Source: Drosophila miranda
Taxonomy: Eukaryota > Arthropoda > Insecta > Diptera > Drosophilidae
Length of the DNA stretch: 64,000 bases
Direction of reading: 5' to 3'
Assembly: GCF_003369915.1 (NCBI RefSeq)
Contig: NW_022881603.1
Location: forward strand, 13,675,593-13,739,592
Shown: positions 23,072-33,848 of the stretch, piece by piece
How the letters are laid out: each line of letters begins with the position of its first letter
Numbering within the stretch: the first letter of the stretch is position 1
Position numbers and translations under genes: made by a program
Notes under the pieces: generated by a model
What the model was told of the DNA's origin: nothing
Databases searched by the model: none
The model's input: only the letters and a program-made list of their open reading frames with translations

Positions 23072-23340
23072 GGCTGGCGAAAATCCTCTAGCTGAACCCT
23101 CCACGAGGGTGCCGGCTGGGCAATGGACACTGCATTACCCCGGACAAGGGTAATGCACTGTCGCTTGCTCTGTCCGGGGTAATGCAGTGTCTAGCTAAGG
23201 CTATGGTCCGGCGTCTTCCCGATTCAAAGTCGGGGGAACCGAACCAGGGACATGGCTAGAGGTGCCTGGCGGTCAGGCCTAAAACGCTAGGGGGTGGTCC
23301 CCCCGAAAAATATTAACCAGTATGGACCCTCGGGCCAACT

Positions 23341-24793
23341 ATGGAGACGAAGAAGGAGCAAGCACGGGTTGGGATGTCAACCCAAACGTCGGTGGAAAGC
23401 GTGACTGCTACCACCGGCGGGCACGGGGAGGAGCAGTCCTCTCTGCGTGTCGCCAGCGGTCACACCTCAGACTTGGCGGGAGCAGGCCAGGTCAGTTGTA
23501 ATGCTACTGCCACAACAACAACAACAAAAACAACTCACTCCGTAGCCTGCAAGTTGAGCCGCACAGATGCCGTAGTCGATACAGACACGGATCTGGAGAG
23601 CGTGCTCTCTCTAAGCAGGACGGATGAAGAGAGCCTTCCCGCCCCCGCCGGAACCAGGCACCAGCTCCCTGCGTAGGGAAGGGCCGAAGCGTTCCAAGGA
23701 GGGGATGAAGGCCAAGGCGCAATACAAAGCGGCCCTCAGCATCAAAAGCCGGCTGCAAGGTAAAGCAGACATCTCCCAGGAGGAGAAGGTCAAGCTAGCC
23801 TGGGCCGAGCAGAGAGTAGAGGAGGGTCGGCTACATTATGCTCAGATGCCACAGATGAGGGCGTCGAATGGCGAATATGCCAATAAGGTGGAGGAGATGA
23901 TGGCCACCAAGAGGCAACGCTCCACTGAGAGTGCCATTAAGGACACTCCAGCGAGCAAGCGGCAACGCGGGCCCAAGAGTGCAGCCCCTCCACCGAAAGC
24001 GGCCAAGAAGCCAACGAAGCCGAAAGTGAAGGTGAGCGATGTGACCAAACGACATCGGATCGTGGCACTCATCGACCACAGCGAGGAAAACGGCAAGATG
24101 TCAGCGGCACAGTGGAAGCTGGTGCACGCGCGTCTCGTCGCCGCACTTTTTGCACAGATGGAGGAAGATCCCGCGGCCCCAATGCCCACGTTCGATGGTG
24201 CTGGGTGGCTAAATGGGGTTAAGATCCTGAAGTGCAATGATGATCCAACCCTAAGGTGGCTGCCGAGTACGGTCTGCCAACTGGAGGCGATGTGGGAGGG
24301 GGCAAAGCTGGAGGTTGTGGACCGGGAGCTTATCCCGTCCAAGCCTAAGGCGAAGGTACTCTTCCCCATCACAATCCAGGGGGACCGAGCGCTGAAGCTC
24401 CTTCAGCGGCAAAACGCGGACGTGCCAACGGCCGATTGGAGGATCCTACACATTGGTAGCCCACTACCCAACGAGGGGGGCCAATGTGTGATCCTCCAAA
24501 TAAACAAGGAAGCAGAGGATCTGCTATACCCCAAGTTCGGGAAGATGGCGTGGGGCATGGGTAGCGTCTACCTGCGCCTCAAAAAGCGCCACCCTGAGGA
24601 CAAGGACGCGCATACCCTGCAGGCAGGCGAGGTGGAAAAGGACTTAGGTCTCGAGTCCATCGTGGAGGCCGCCCAGGGTCTTGCGCTTGAAGACGAAGAA
24701 GAGGAAGACGGTGACCTGACGCTGGTAGTCAACCCGTCAGGTGCAAGTGAGCCAGCCACCCATGCTGAGTGTGCTGCAGCTCAACTTGCATAA
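23341..24793 (+). pseudogene. LOA-type LINE ORF1
   Basis: Two overlapping frames (23341-23676 and 23624-24793) make up the gag-like protein. The first is Ser/Thr-rich; the second is Lys-rich (RREGPKRSKEGMKAKAQY) and later has a folded part with PITIQGDRALKLLQRQNADV. A frameshift lies near 23624-23676, in a run of C and G. There are no CCHC knuckles in the part I can read. It ends in an acidic run (EDEEEEDGD) and overlaps the start of ORF2. Confidence 0.75.
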
Positions 24794-27700
24794 AAGCAAG
24801 GTAGCGTCGGCGGAGCTCCTCATCGCCATGGAGCAAGGGCTCGCCGACATAGCTCTAGTCCAGGAGCCCTGGATTGCGACAGGCAATTCAGTGGCCGGAC
24901 TAAAGTCCTCAAATCATAACCTGTTCTACTCAACATCGGTAAGCAGGAACAGAACCGTCGTACTCGTACGAAAGGGAATCCATGCTTACCTTATGTCTCA
25001 TTACAGCACGGATGACCTGACGGTTGTGATGCTGGAAAGTGAGGAAAAGCGCCTTCTGGTGGCTTCCTGCTACATGGCTCACGACAGACCCGCACCACCC
25101 GACGAACTCAGGAGCCTGGTGACAGAAGCCGGCACCAAAAACTATCAACTCGTCATCGGAACGGACGCCAATGCCCACCACAATGTGTGGGGAAGCACCG
25201 ACATCAATGACAGAGGTGAGTCACTCTTAGACTTTATTCTAGCAACTAATCTATATATAGCAAACGTTGGGGAGGAGCACACCTTCGTAGGTCCGACCTC
25301 ATCCAACGTGCTAGACCTAACACTTGCAACGGGAAACAGTACTACGGTATCTAGCTGGAGGGTCCTCGAAAGACCATCCTTCTCAGACCATAAGTACATT
25401 CAGTTCAAGTGCGAATTCAAACACCCTTCGAAGACAACAGTCTATAGAAACCCCCGGAACACAAACTGGGCAAAGTTTAAAAAGACAGTTACTTCGAAGC
25501 TCGCGAATCCGGGCTCAGTGAAATCCGCGGAGGATATAGAGAAGTCCCTAAAGACCCTATCCAACGAGTTACTGAACGCCTACCATGCATCGTGAAAACC
25601 CTCGAGAACGAAGAGGAGGTCCAAGCCACTCTGGTGGAACCGAGATCTCTCTCTCCAAAGGAACAACCTCAAGGAATTCTTCAAGATCGCCAAACAAGCG
25701 AACGAAGAGATTGTCAATGAGGAATATAAAATCCTACTTAGGAGCTACAAGAAGGAAATACGTAAGGCACAAAGGAACTCGTGGAGAAACTTCTGCTCCA
25801 ACATCGAGAAAGTGCCCGAAACCGCTAGGCTTCGGAAGCTGCTTTCAAAGCAGCCCACAGTACAGAGCCAACTAAAACTAGACAACGGACAGTGGACAGA
25901 GGGCAGTAAAGAAGCCCTAACAGCACTAATGGAGGCGCACTTCCCTGGATGCACCGAGGTCACTGACGCCAAGGAGCATCAGGACCTAGCAACCGAGGAA
26001 CAGCACCCTCCAATAGGTCTGTTAACCACTAAGAGAATCCACTGGGCCATAGACTCCTTCGCGGGCATAAAAGCACCAGGACAGGACGGGATATTCCCAG
26101 CCATGATGCAGTTGACCAAAGAGGTTATTACCCCATGGCTCCTCGCAATATACTCAGCATGCCTAAGTACGGGCTATATCCCCATCCAATGGAGAACCTC
26201 GAGAGTTGTCTTCCTCCCTAAGGCAGGAAAGTGCAGCCATGTGAGTCCCAAGGATTACAGACCGATAAGCCTTACCTCCTTTATACTAAAAACACTAGAA
26301 AAGCTGTTTGCACATCAGGAATGAGGTAGAGGGACTGATGTCAACAAACCAACACGCCTACACTAAAGGGAAATCAGTGGAGACGGCACTACACTCGCTA
26401 GTAGCCACCATCGAGAGCGCCCTTCACAACAAAAAGTATGCTTTGGGAGCATTTGTGGACATCTCAGGAGCATTCAACAACGTGGCCACAACCGCAATAA
26501 CAAGTCGCCTAGAAGCGAATAACATACACCCTGCAATCAACGTCTGGATCAAAAACCTCCTAAGTTGTAGACGGGTGCAATCGGAGTGGGGCACTGCTTC
26601 CATGGTAAAGGGGGCACACAGAGGCACACCTCAGGGTGGAGTCCTGTCGCCACTACTGTGGAATCTGGTGGTCGACGACCTCATCAAGAGATTTTAAAGG
26701 AAGGCCCCAAAGATAACAGCTTATGCAGACGACATAAGCATACTTATTACGGGTGTATGTCCATCGACCCTCAGCTCCTTAATGGAACGTACACTCAGGG
26801 AGATACGTGAGAGGGCGGAAGAGGTAGGACTCAGTATCAACGCGGACAAGACGGACCTCATCCTCTTTACCAAGAGGTACAAGGTACCGATATGGACCCC
26901 CCCGAAAATTGACCAAACTAGGCTGACTCCAAAATCACAGGTGAAATACCTAGGCACAGTACTGGACAGCAAGCTGGCATGGAGGCCCAATGTAGTGGAA
27001 AGGGTGAAGAAGGCTACCATTGCGCTTTATGCATCCAAGAAGATGCTCAGCAGCACATGGGGCCTGTCACCTGCTCTAATGCACTGGATCTACATCTCGG
27101 TGGTGCGACCAACTCTGCTGTATGGAGCCTTAGTGTGGTGGCAGGCTACTGAAAAGAAGACATACCATAAGCTTATGGAAAAGACTCAGCGACAGGCTCT
27201 GCTCTGTATTACAGGGGCGATGAGGGCCACCCCAACAAAAGCACTCGAAACTGTACTCGGAATCGACCCCCTGGACATTCACGCTCGCCTGATTGCGGGA
27301 AAGGCACCCCCCAAACTTGCCTTGACGTCAAAACAACCACATCTTTGGGACCTGAAGACTGGAAAATTGGAAGGGACCAAATTGAGCACCTCAATATATA
27401 CACAGACGGCTCCAAGATGGACGGAGGAGTAGGAGCGGGCCTATACTGTACAGACCCTGAGATAAGGCTGTCGTATAAGATACCGGACCAATGCAGCATA
27501 TTCCAGGCAGAAGTTTTTGCCATCGGGAAAGCAGCGGAGGTCGCTCTCCTCACAGAACGAGCACACGATGCGGTCCACCTATTCGTCGACAGCCAAGCGG
27601 CGATAAGATCCATGCAGTCGTCCGCGGTCAGTTCCAGAAGTGTCTTGGCGAGCAGGGAGGCATTAGACATCCTAAGCACGACAAAGACAGTGCGGATCTA

Positions 27701-28235
27701 TTGGGTTCCCAGCCACCAGGGCATCGAAGGAAACGAAGCGGCGGACGTACTAGCTAAGGAAGGCGTCGGGCTGGAGAATAGGAGAACCGAGAACGTGCCT
27801 GTCTCCCTCAGAACGCTGTAAGGCGATCTAGAGAAGCAGGCTAGAGCATAGACTGATAGCAGGTGGAGGAGTACCACCACCTGCAGAACCTCGAAGATAA
27901 TGTGCAAGGAGCGCAACGAGAAACTTAGCCACTACCTACTGCACCTACCACGAAAGGACTGTAGATTGCTAGTGGGAATACTAACAGGTCACTGTCTGGC
28001 TGCTGCACATGCAGCAAAGCTAGGCATCACCAACAGTGACAGTTGTAGGAAATGTGAGGAACCTGGGGCTATCGAAACCCTGGAACATCTCATCTGCAAC
28101 TGTCCGGCTCTCTCAAGGGCAAGGAGGAGATACCTGGGCGCCCCAGTGTTGGCATCACTGGAAGATGCCTCCAAAAGGACGCCACAGGAACTGCTGGCCT
28201 ATGCTAAAAACACCTCGATTCTCGGGGACTTTTAA
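24741..28235 (+). pseudogene. LOA-type LINE ORF2 (endonuclease, RT, RNase H)
   Basis: The domains run in order: endonuclease (LQLNLHKSKVASAELL, IGTDANAHHNVWG, SDHKYIQ), RT (APGQDGI, FVDISGAFNNV, GTPQGGVLSPLLWNL, then the YADD box), RNase H (YTDGSKMDGGVGAG, VDSQAAIRS, WVPSHQGIEGNEAAD) and a C-terminal CRKCEEPGAIETLEHLIC zinc module. Damage: frame changes near 25590, 26310 and 27345-27420, a TAA at 26695-26697 just before the YADD box, and stops between 27821 and 27900. It is still a rich source of family-level similarity. Confidence 0.85.
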
Positions 28236-28371
28236 AACCACATTAACGCTCCCGCGAAGGTTCATACACCCCCCCATCCGGATAACTAGGGCCCATATTG
28301 GCCTATGCGTGGCCCCGCTGAGGGCCGTCCGGGTTAACCTAACCTAACCTATGTCTTAAATATAATTACAA

Positions 28372-29503
28372 CGAGGGGGAACGTTGTGAGTTGCTGCGGA
28401 GACCGCAACTCTACAGTTATACCCGATACTAAGTCAGTATGGCTCTCCTCCGGCAGACGCCGCTAATATTAAACGACACGACAAAGAGTGCGTGCGAGAG
28501 AGACAGAAAATCAGTCTGAGCGTGACGTCGGGCGCTGCGTAGCCACTGCAAATTGATTTGTTCCTATTGGCTACATTATCTGATCTGATCCAGATTCAGC
28601 AATCTGATAGATATGGTCATTATCTATGATTCTGCGATTTTAGTTTTCTCGAATCTGCAATATTGTGGATTCAACAGATTTTCGTCCTTTGTGGGGGCAG
28701 AAGGGGGTGGGGCGAAATTTTCAGATATACGTTTTATAGTGAGATCTAACAGGAGTGCGGATACCAAATTTGGTTACTCTAGCCTTAATAGTCTCTGAGA
28801 TTTGTGAATATCCCCAGATTTTCATCCTTTGCGGGGGCGGAAGGGGGTGTGGCGAAATTTTGAAACAAACTCGTCTCGGTCCGATATATTAGGAGTGTGG
28901 ATATCAAATTTGGTTGCTCTAGCTTTTATAGTCTCTGAGATCTAGGCGCTAATGTTTTACTCTAAGCAAAGCCGGCTATGCTACGTGTGTGTTAGAGACA
29001 GGGCGAGAAAAAATGAAATTGTTTTCTTGATTCTGGCTATAATAATTATACGATCTGGTTCAGATTTTGCACTCTAGAAGATATAGTCATCTTCTACGCT
29101 TCTGCGTTTTTAGTTTTCTCGTATCGTCGAAATTGTGGATGCCACAGATTTTCGCCCTTTGTGGGGGCGGAAGTGGGCAAAGTTTTGAAATATTCTTGTA
29201 GCAGTGACATATCACAGAAGTCTGGATCCAAAACATCGTTACTCTCGCTCTTATAGTCTTTGAGCACTAGGCGCTGAAGGGGACGGACAGACGGACGGAC
29301 GGACGGACGAACGGACAGACGGACAGACGGACGGACGGACAGACGGACAGACAGACATGGCTCAATCGACTCGGCTATTGATGCTGATCAAGAATATATA
29401 TACTTTATGGGGTCGGAAACGATTCCTTCTGGACGTTACACACATCCACTTTACCACAAATCTAATATACCCCAATACTCATTTTGAGTATCGAGTATAA
29501 AAA
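28372..29503 (+). mobile_element. DINE-1/ISY-like element, copy B
   Basis: Same 5' and 3' ends as copy A, at 1132 bp the longest copy here. It contains an internal GGAC/AGAC minisatellite (about 29282-29352). It lies eleven bases after the LOA-type LINE's right TSD, again inside the RNase H of the I-like element. The CGAGGGGGAACG start is intact; the 3' end reads GAGTATCGAGTATAAAAA with one change. Confidence 0.9.
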
Positions 29504-30146
29504 GGCTGTGATTTTAAGTGATGGATTAGGAGCTATTAATTTAATTAAAAATAAGAATACAGACTCGTACCTAGTGAATGATATTCACAACATAATTAAC
29601 CAATCAGACATTCAGAAACTTGACATTCTATGGGTCCCTGGTCACAAGGGTGTGGCCATCAACGAAAAGACTGACATAGCAGCAAAGGCTGCTACAAGTG
29701 AGGGGTTTACAATAAATATAAAATACAGCTACAAGGAGGCTCAAAGAGAAATTATGAACTTTTTAGTATACAAATGGAATTAGGACTACAGGACGAAGTG
29801 TAGGACGAAGGGATCCAGCCTCATAGACATATTTCCAGACATACCCAGTAAACCCTGGCATTTTTCTCTTAAATGGAATGCTAAAAGCATCAAGACCATT
29901 AACAGACTTATGACGGGATACACAAACGACAAAAGTCTTCCTACACAGAATCAAAGCAATTGACTCAAATATCTGCGAAACGTGCAATGTAACTGAATAT
30001 GCCGAACACCTGATCTTCGATTGCCAAATATTTGCCGGGCTCAGAAGGAAATTCAAAATCTTTAAATATTATAACAATTTACATCAATTATTAATCAAAA
30101 AAAGAGCCGCTACATCTCAGAGAGCTGGCAATCTTCATCAAAACTT
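29504..30146 (+). pseudogene. I-like element ORF2, RNase H second half and C-terminus
   Basis: It opens with ILSDGLGAINLIKNKNTDS (the third acidic residue of RNase H) and ILWVPGHKGVAINEKTD (the conserved His region), then a stop at about 29781-29783. After frame changes, C-terminal sequence ends with an ICETCNVTEYAEHLIFDC zinc-binding module near 29965-30030. A poly(A) tail follows at about 30345-30362. Confidence 0.75.
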
Positions 30147-30362
30147 CTGACTTAAACTTTTGACCCCTTTTTTCTTCATCATGTTATAAAGTAATTTCAG
30201 TTTATTTTCTAAAACAGTTAAGTAATTTTTTCTCTTTTTTTTATATACCGACCTGCCAAACTCGCCAAACTACATCAACAGTATCTGATCAATGCGGCTA
30301 CAGTGCTACGATCAAAATTCCGATCAACCTTGAGATGATTTAAAACCAAAAAAAAAAAAAAA

Positions 30363-30375
30363 TAATTTGATCCTC
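30363..30375. repeat. right target-site duplication of the I-like element
   Basis: TAATTTGATCCTC, identical to 18903-18915, directly follows the poly(A) tail and is followed after 18 bases by the Rep ATG. Confidence 0.85.
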
Positions 30376-30393
30376 GACAAGCTCTCCCTTGTA

Positions 30394-32023
30394 ATGGCGG
30401 ATGACTTGCCGGAGCAGTTTGACCTAATAGTCATAGGCACAAGTAAGCTGGATATCAATTGTAGCTTCAAGTTCGTATGAGTCATACAAGTCTGGACGCC
30501 CTTTTCAGGCTTCACTGAATCTTGCATTGCCGCGGCGGCCAGTCGGGTGGGCAAGTCCGTGCTCCATTTAGACATCAATGACTACTACGGTAATGTCTGG
30601 GGTTCATTAGGCGTTAAAGACCTGATAAGTCTGTTGGCCAGGGAAGCTGCACCGCACTCGACGCTACGCAATGGAAGCTACCACTGGCACGGGCAATCTG
30701 CTGCCACTGCTCCCACGTCAGAAACGGAAGAGATGAAAGTAGAGACTGGGCAGCTATGGACCCGGGAGACAGTGCTGGCCATGTCGCGTCGATTCTGCAT
30801 TGATCTCTGCCCACGTGTTCTCTACTCCGCTGGAGAGCTGGTGCAGCTGCTTATCAAGTCCAACATTTGTCGTTATACGGAATTCCGTGCCGTGGATAAT
30901 GTGTGTATGCATCAGAACGGAACGATTGTTTCGGTACCCTGTTCGCGCAGTGATATCTTTAATACGAAGTCGTTGACTATAGTGGAGAAGTGATTGCTGA
31001 TAAAATTTATGAACGCGTGCAATGAGGATACTCTGGCCTTCCGGGGCAGAACGTTTTTCGACTATCTGAAGGCGCATCGTGTGACCGAGAAGATTGCCTC
31101 ATGCGTGATGCAGGCCATTGCCATGTGTGGTCCTGACACTAGCTTTGAGGAGGGAATGCTGCGCACTCAACGATTTCTACGCAGCCTCGGTCGTTATGGC
31201 AACACGCCCTTTCTTTATCCCATGTACGGGTGTGGGGAATTTCCTCAAAGCTTCTGTCGTCAGTGTGCTGTATACGGGGGCATTTATTGCTTGAAACGAT
31301 CTGTGGATGACTGTAGCGTGGACGCCAACTTGAAGAACTTTTGCTCCTAGAAATCTGCCAGCATCGCGCGACTACGTGATGCGACCTCATCTATCTCGCG
31401 GCTTTTTTCTATCCTCCACTCCTTTGGGCAACGACGCGCTGAATAAAGGTGGCGGTGGTGTTAATATCCTCCGTCTGATGGACAATGAAGGAGCGCGGGA
31501 AGCCATCTTCATCCAGCTCTCGCACTATTCTGGAGCTTGCCCGAAGGGATTGTGTAAGAACCAATCGCAAACCTAACTAAAAGTATAACTAATTCTTATA
31601 CTCAAATCAATTGCAGACCTCTTCCTTCTGACTACGCCCGCTATTTCGGATGATCCTGAGGCCGATCTAAGGATATTTACATTCCAGCTTTTCCAGTACG
31701 CCGATCCAGAAATCATATTCAGTTCATACTTTACGCTTACTGTGCAATCACAACCGGATAAAGGTGGCGCGGATGATATCGTTTACTATACAGACGCGCC
31801 TAGCTACGAGATGGACTATTATGATGCCATTGCCAATGCCCGTCACATCTTTGGCAAGCTCTACACGGATGTGGAATTTTTACCACGTGCCCCAGATGTT
31901 GAAGAGATTGTCGTCTATGGCGAGGATCCAAGTGCCTTGAACGAGCATAGTTTGCCGGACGATTTGCGTGCACAGCTGCAGGACATGCAACAGGCGACTG
32001 AAGAAATGGATATACAAGACTAG
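30394..32023 (+). pseudogene. Rep: Rab escort protein (Rep), disrupted copy
   Basis: Exons 30394-30442, 30509-31553 and 31617-32023 match Rep, the GDI-like escort that presents new Rab GTPases to geranylgeranyl transferase II. The start reads MADDLPEQFDLIVIGT; the second exon opens FTESCIAAAASRVGKSVLHLD and has YCLKRSVDD; the last exon has DDPEADLRIFTFQ and a C-terminus rich in acidic residues. Damage: the codon across the first splice gives Ser where the dinucleotide-fold motif normally has Gly (donor AA/GTAAGC); TGA at 30991-30993 in a position where Arg is expected, with the same frame continuing; and a net deletion of roughly 20-25 residues plus a frame change between 31330 and 31376. Its 5' UTR is also split by an 11.4-kb insertion. 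A functional product is unlikely. Confidence 0.85.
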
Positions 32024-32630
32024 ACAAAGTATATATTTGAATGACAGCTGCGCTTTAACCATAGTTAAATCTACCTTCATCAAAACATTATCAAAGCACA
32101 ACGACTTGAATGTGGACTGTAAGGTTTTAACGTTAATAAGAAAGAAAGAATAGGTATATTATACAAAGGTATTTGTATTGATAAGCTTTTTTGCATATAT
32201 TACTATATATTTATTAGGTAAATTAGTTATAAGATCTAAAAGTACTAGTATATATATAAATGTGAGTGCTTCAGTGCATTTTGCTTTGATAAATATGTAT
32301 ACCTTCGAAAAATATTCATTTTTATGCGTTGTAAAAACGTATTTATTTATATTTATTGCTTGACGGGTTTCTGTGTGTGTGATGACACAAGTAAAAGTAT
32401 AAAAGTATATAGGATAAGATTAAGGTTAATAGTAGTTAACCGGGAAGAACATTTTATGGAGTCTTATCAATTTGGAGTGGACTTAGGCAGTAGATAATGC
32501 AGGCAGCTGCGAGATGCAAAAATATCTTGTTAATTCGAGAATGTCTTCGTTGGAAGATAGATGAAGTCCGAAATCATATAAATTATGAAACGAAACAAAA
32601 ACTAAAATTTTGAACAAAATCAATACGGAA
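32024..32630. other. Rep 3' flank, no gene seen
   Basis: AT-rich non-coding DNA between the Rep stop and a DINE-1. Open frames of about 60 codons lack any features. It likely includes the Rep 3' UTR. Confidence 0.5.
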
Positions 32631-33596
32631 CGAGGGGGAACGTTGTGAGTTGCTGCGGAGACCGCAACTCTACAGTTATACCCGATACTAAGTCAGTATG
32701 GCTCTCCTCCGGCAGACGCCGCTAATATTAAACGACACGACAAGGAGTGCGTGCGAGAGAGACAGAAAATCAGTCTGAGCGTGACGTCGGGCGCTGCGTA
32801 GCCAGTGCAAATTGATTTGTTCCTTTTGGCTATGAAAATGATCTGATCTGATCCAGATTCAGCAATCTGATATATATGATCATTATCTATGATTCTGCGT
32901 TTTTAGTTTTCTCGTATCCTCAATATTGTGGAAATTTTCAGATATACGTTTTATAGTGAGATCTAACAGGAGTGCGGATACCAAATTTGGTTACTCTAGC
33001 CTTAATAGTCTCTGAGATTTGTGAATATCCCCAGATTTTCATCCTTTGCGGGGGCGGAAGGGGGGGTGGCGAAATTTTGAAACAACCTCGTCTCGGTCCG
33101 ATATATTAGGAGTGTGGATACCAAATTTGGTTGCTCTAGCTTTTATAGTCTCTGAGATCTAGGCGCTAATGTTGTACTCTAAGCAAAGCCGGCTATGCTA
33201 CGTGTGTGTTAGAGACAGGGCGAGAAAAAATGAAATTGTTTTCTTGATTCTGGCTATAATAATTATACGATCTGGTTCAGATTTTGCACTCTAGAAGATA
33301 TAGTCATCTTCTACGATTCTGCAAAGTTTTAAAATATTCTTGTAGCAGTGACATATCACAGAAGTCTGGATCCAAAACATCGTTGCTCTCGCTCTTATAG
33401 TCTTTGAGCACTAGGCGCTGAAGGGGACGGACAGACGGACAGACAGACATGGCTCAATCGACTCGGCTATTGATGCTGATCAAGAATATATATACTTTAT
33501 GGGGTCGGAAACCATTCCTTTTGGACGTTACACACATCCACTTTTACCACAGATCTAATATACCCCAATACTCATTTTGAGTATCGGGTATAAAAA
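32631..33596 (+). mobile_element. DINE-1/ISY-like element, copy C
   Basis: Same ends as copies A, B and D, but with two internal deletions near 32933 and 33322 relative to copy B, and a shorter GGAC minisatellite. It lies between the convergent Rep and hpo genes. Confidence 0.9.
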
Positions 33597-33848
33597 GGAG
33601 GAAATAAATGTTCGTGTGTTATTTAATATATGTATGTATGTATGTTTTGCCGACGACGTTTATAACCACATTTCTTTCCTGTTTTCACTGCATTTTACAA
33701 TAAAGCTTTTGTTTTTATATCTTGCGTTTTGTTTCGAGCCCTCTACAATGTATTGAATGATCAATATGGAAGAATGCACCCAATGCAAAGGGTCTTGTGA
33801 GTTGAAATTCTATTTTCATTTGCCTTGCAAAGTTGTGAGTCGATTTTT

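Larger units (their letters stand above)
23072..28348 (+). mobile_element. LOA/TRIM-type LINE
   Basis: A nearly full-length non-LTR element flanked by the 13-bp duplication CTATGTCTTAAAT (23059-23071 and 28349-28361). It carries a 5' UTR, a gag-like ORF1, an ORF2 with endonuclease, RT and RNase H, and ends in TAACC repeats rather than poly(A), typical of the LOA/bilbo group. TRIM of D. miranda belongs to this group (established knowledge). Several frameshifts and stops make it inactive. Confidence 0.85.
18916..30362 (+). mobile_element. I-like non-LTR retrotransposon carrying three nested insertions
   Basis: The element is bounded by an exact 13-bp TSD (18903-18915 and 30363-30375) and ends in a tract of about 15 A. 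Its own sequence is in four pieces: 18916-21281 (5' UTR, ORF1, endonuclease), 22376-23071 (post-RT and first half of RNase H), 28362-28371, and 29504-30362 (rest of RNase H and C-terminus). Between them lie a DINE-1, a LOA-type LINE and a second DINE-1. It landed in the 5' UTR of Rep, 18 bases before the Rep ATG on the right side. Confidence 0.85.

Noticed and set aside
23842..24372. 176-codon minus-strand frame in the LOA-type LINE
   Set aside because: Antisense shadow of ORF1.
29280..29352. Short regular repeats considered as a CRISPR-like array
   Set aside because: It is a simple 4-bp minisatellite inside DINE-1 in a eukaryotic genome, with no spacers.
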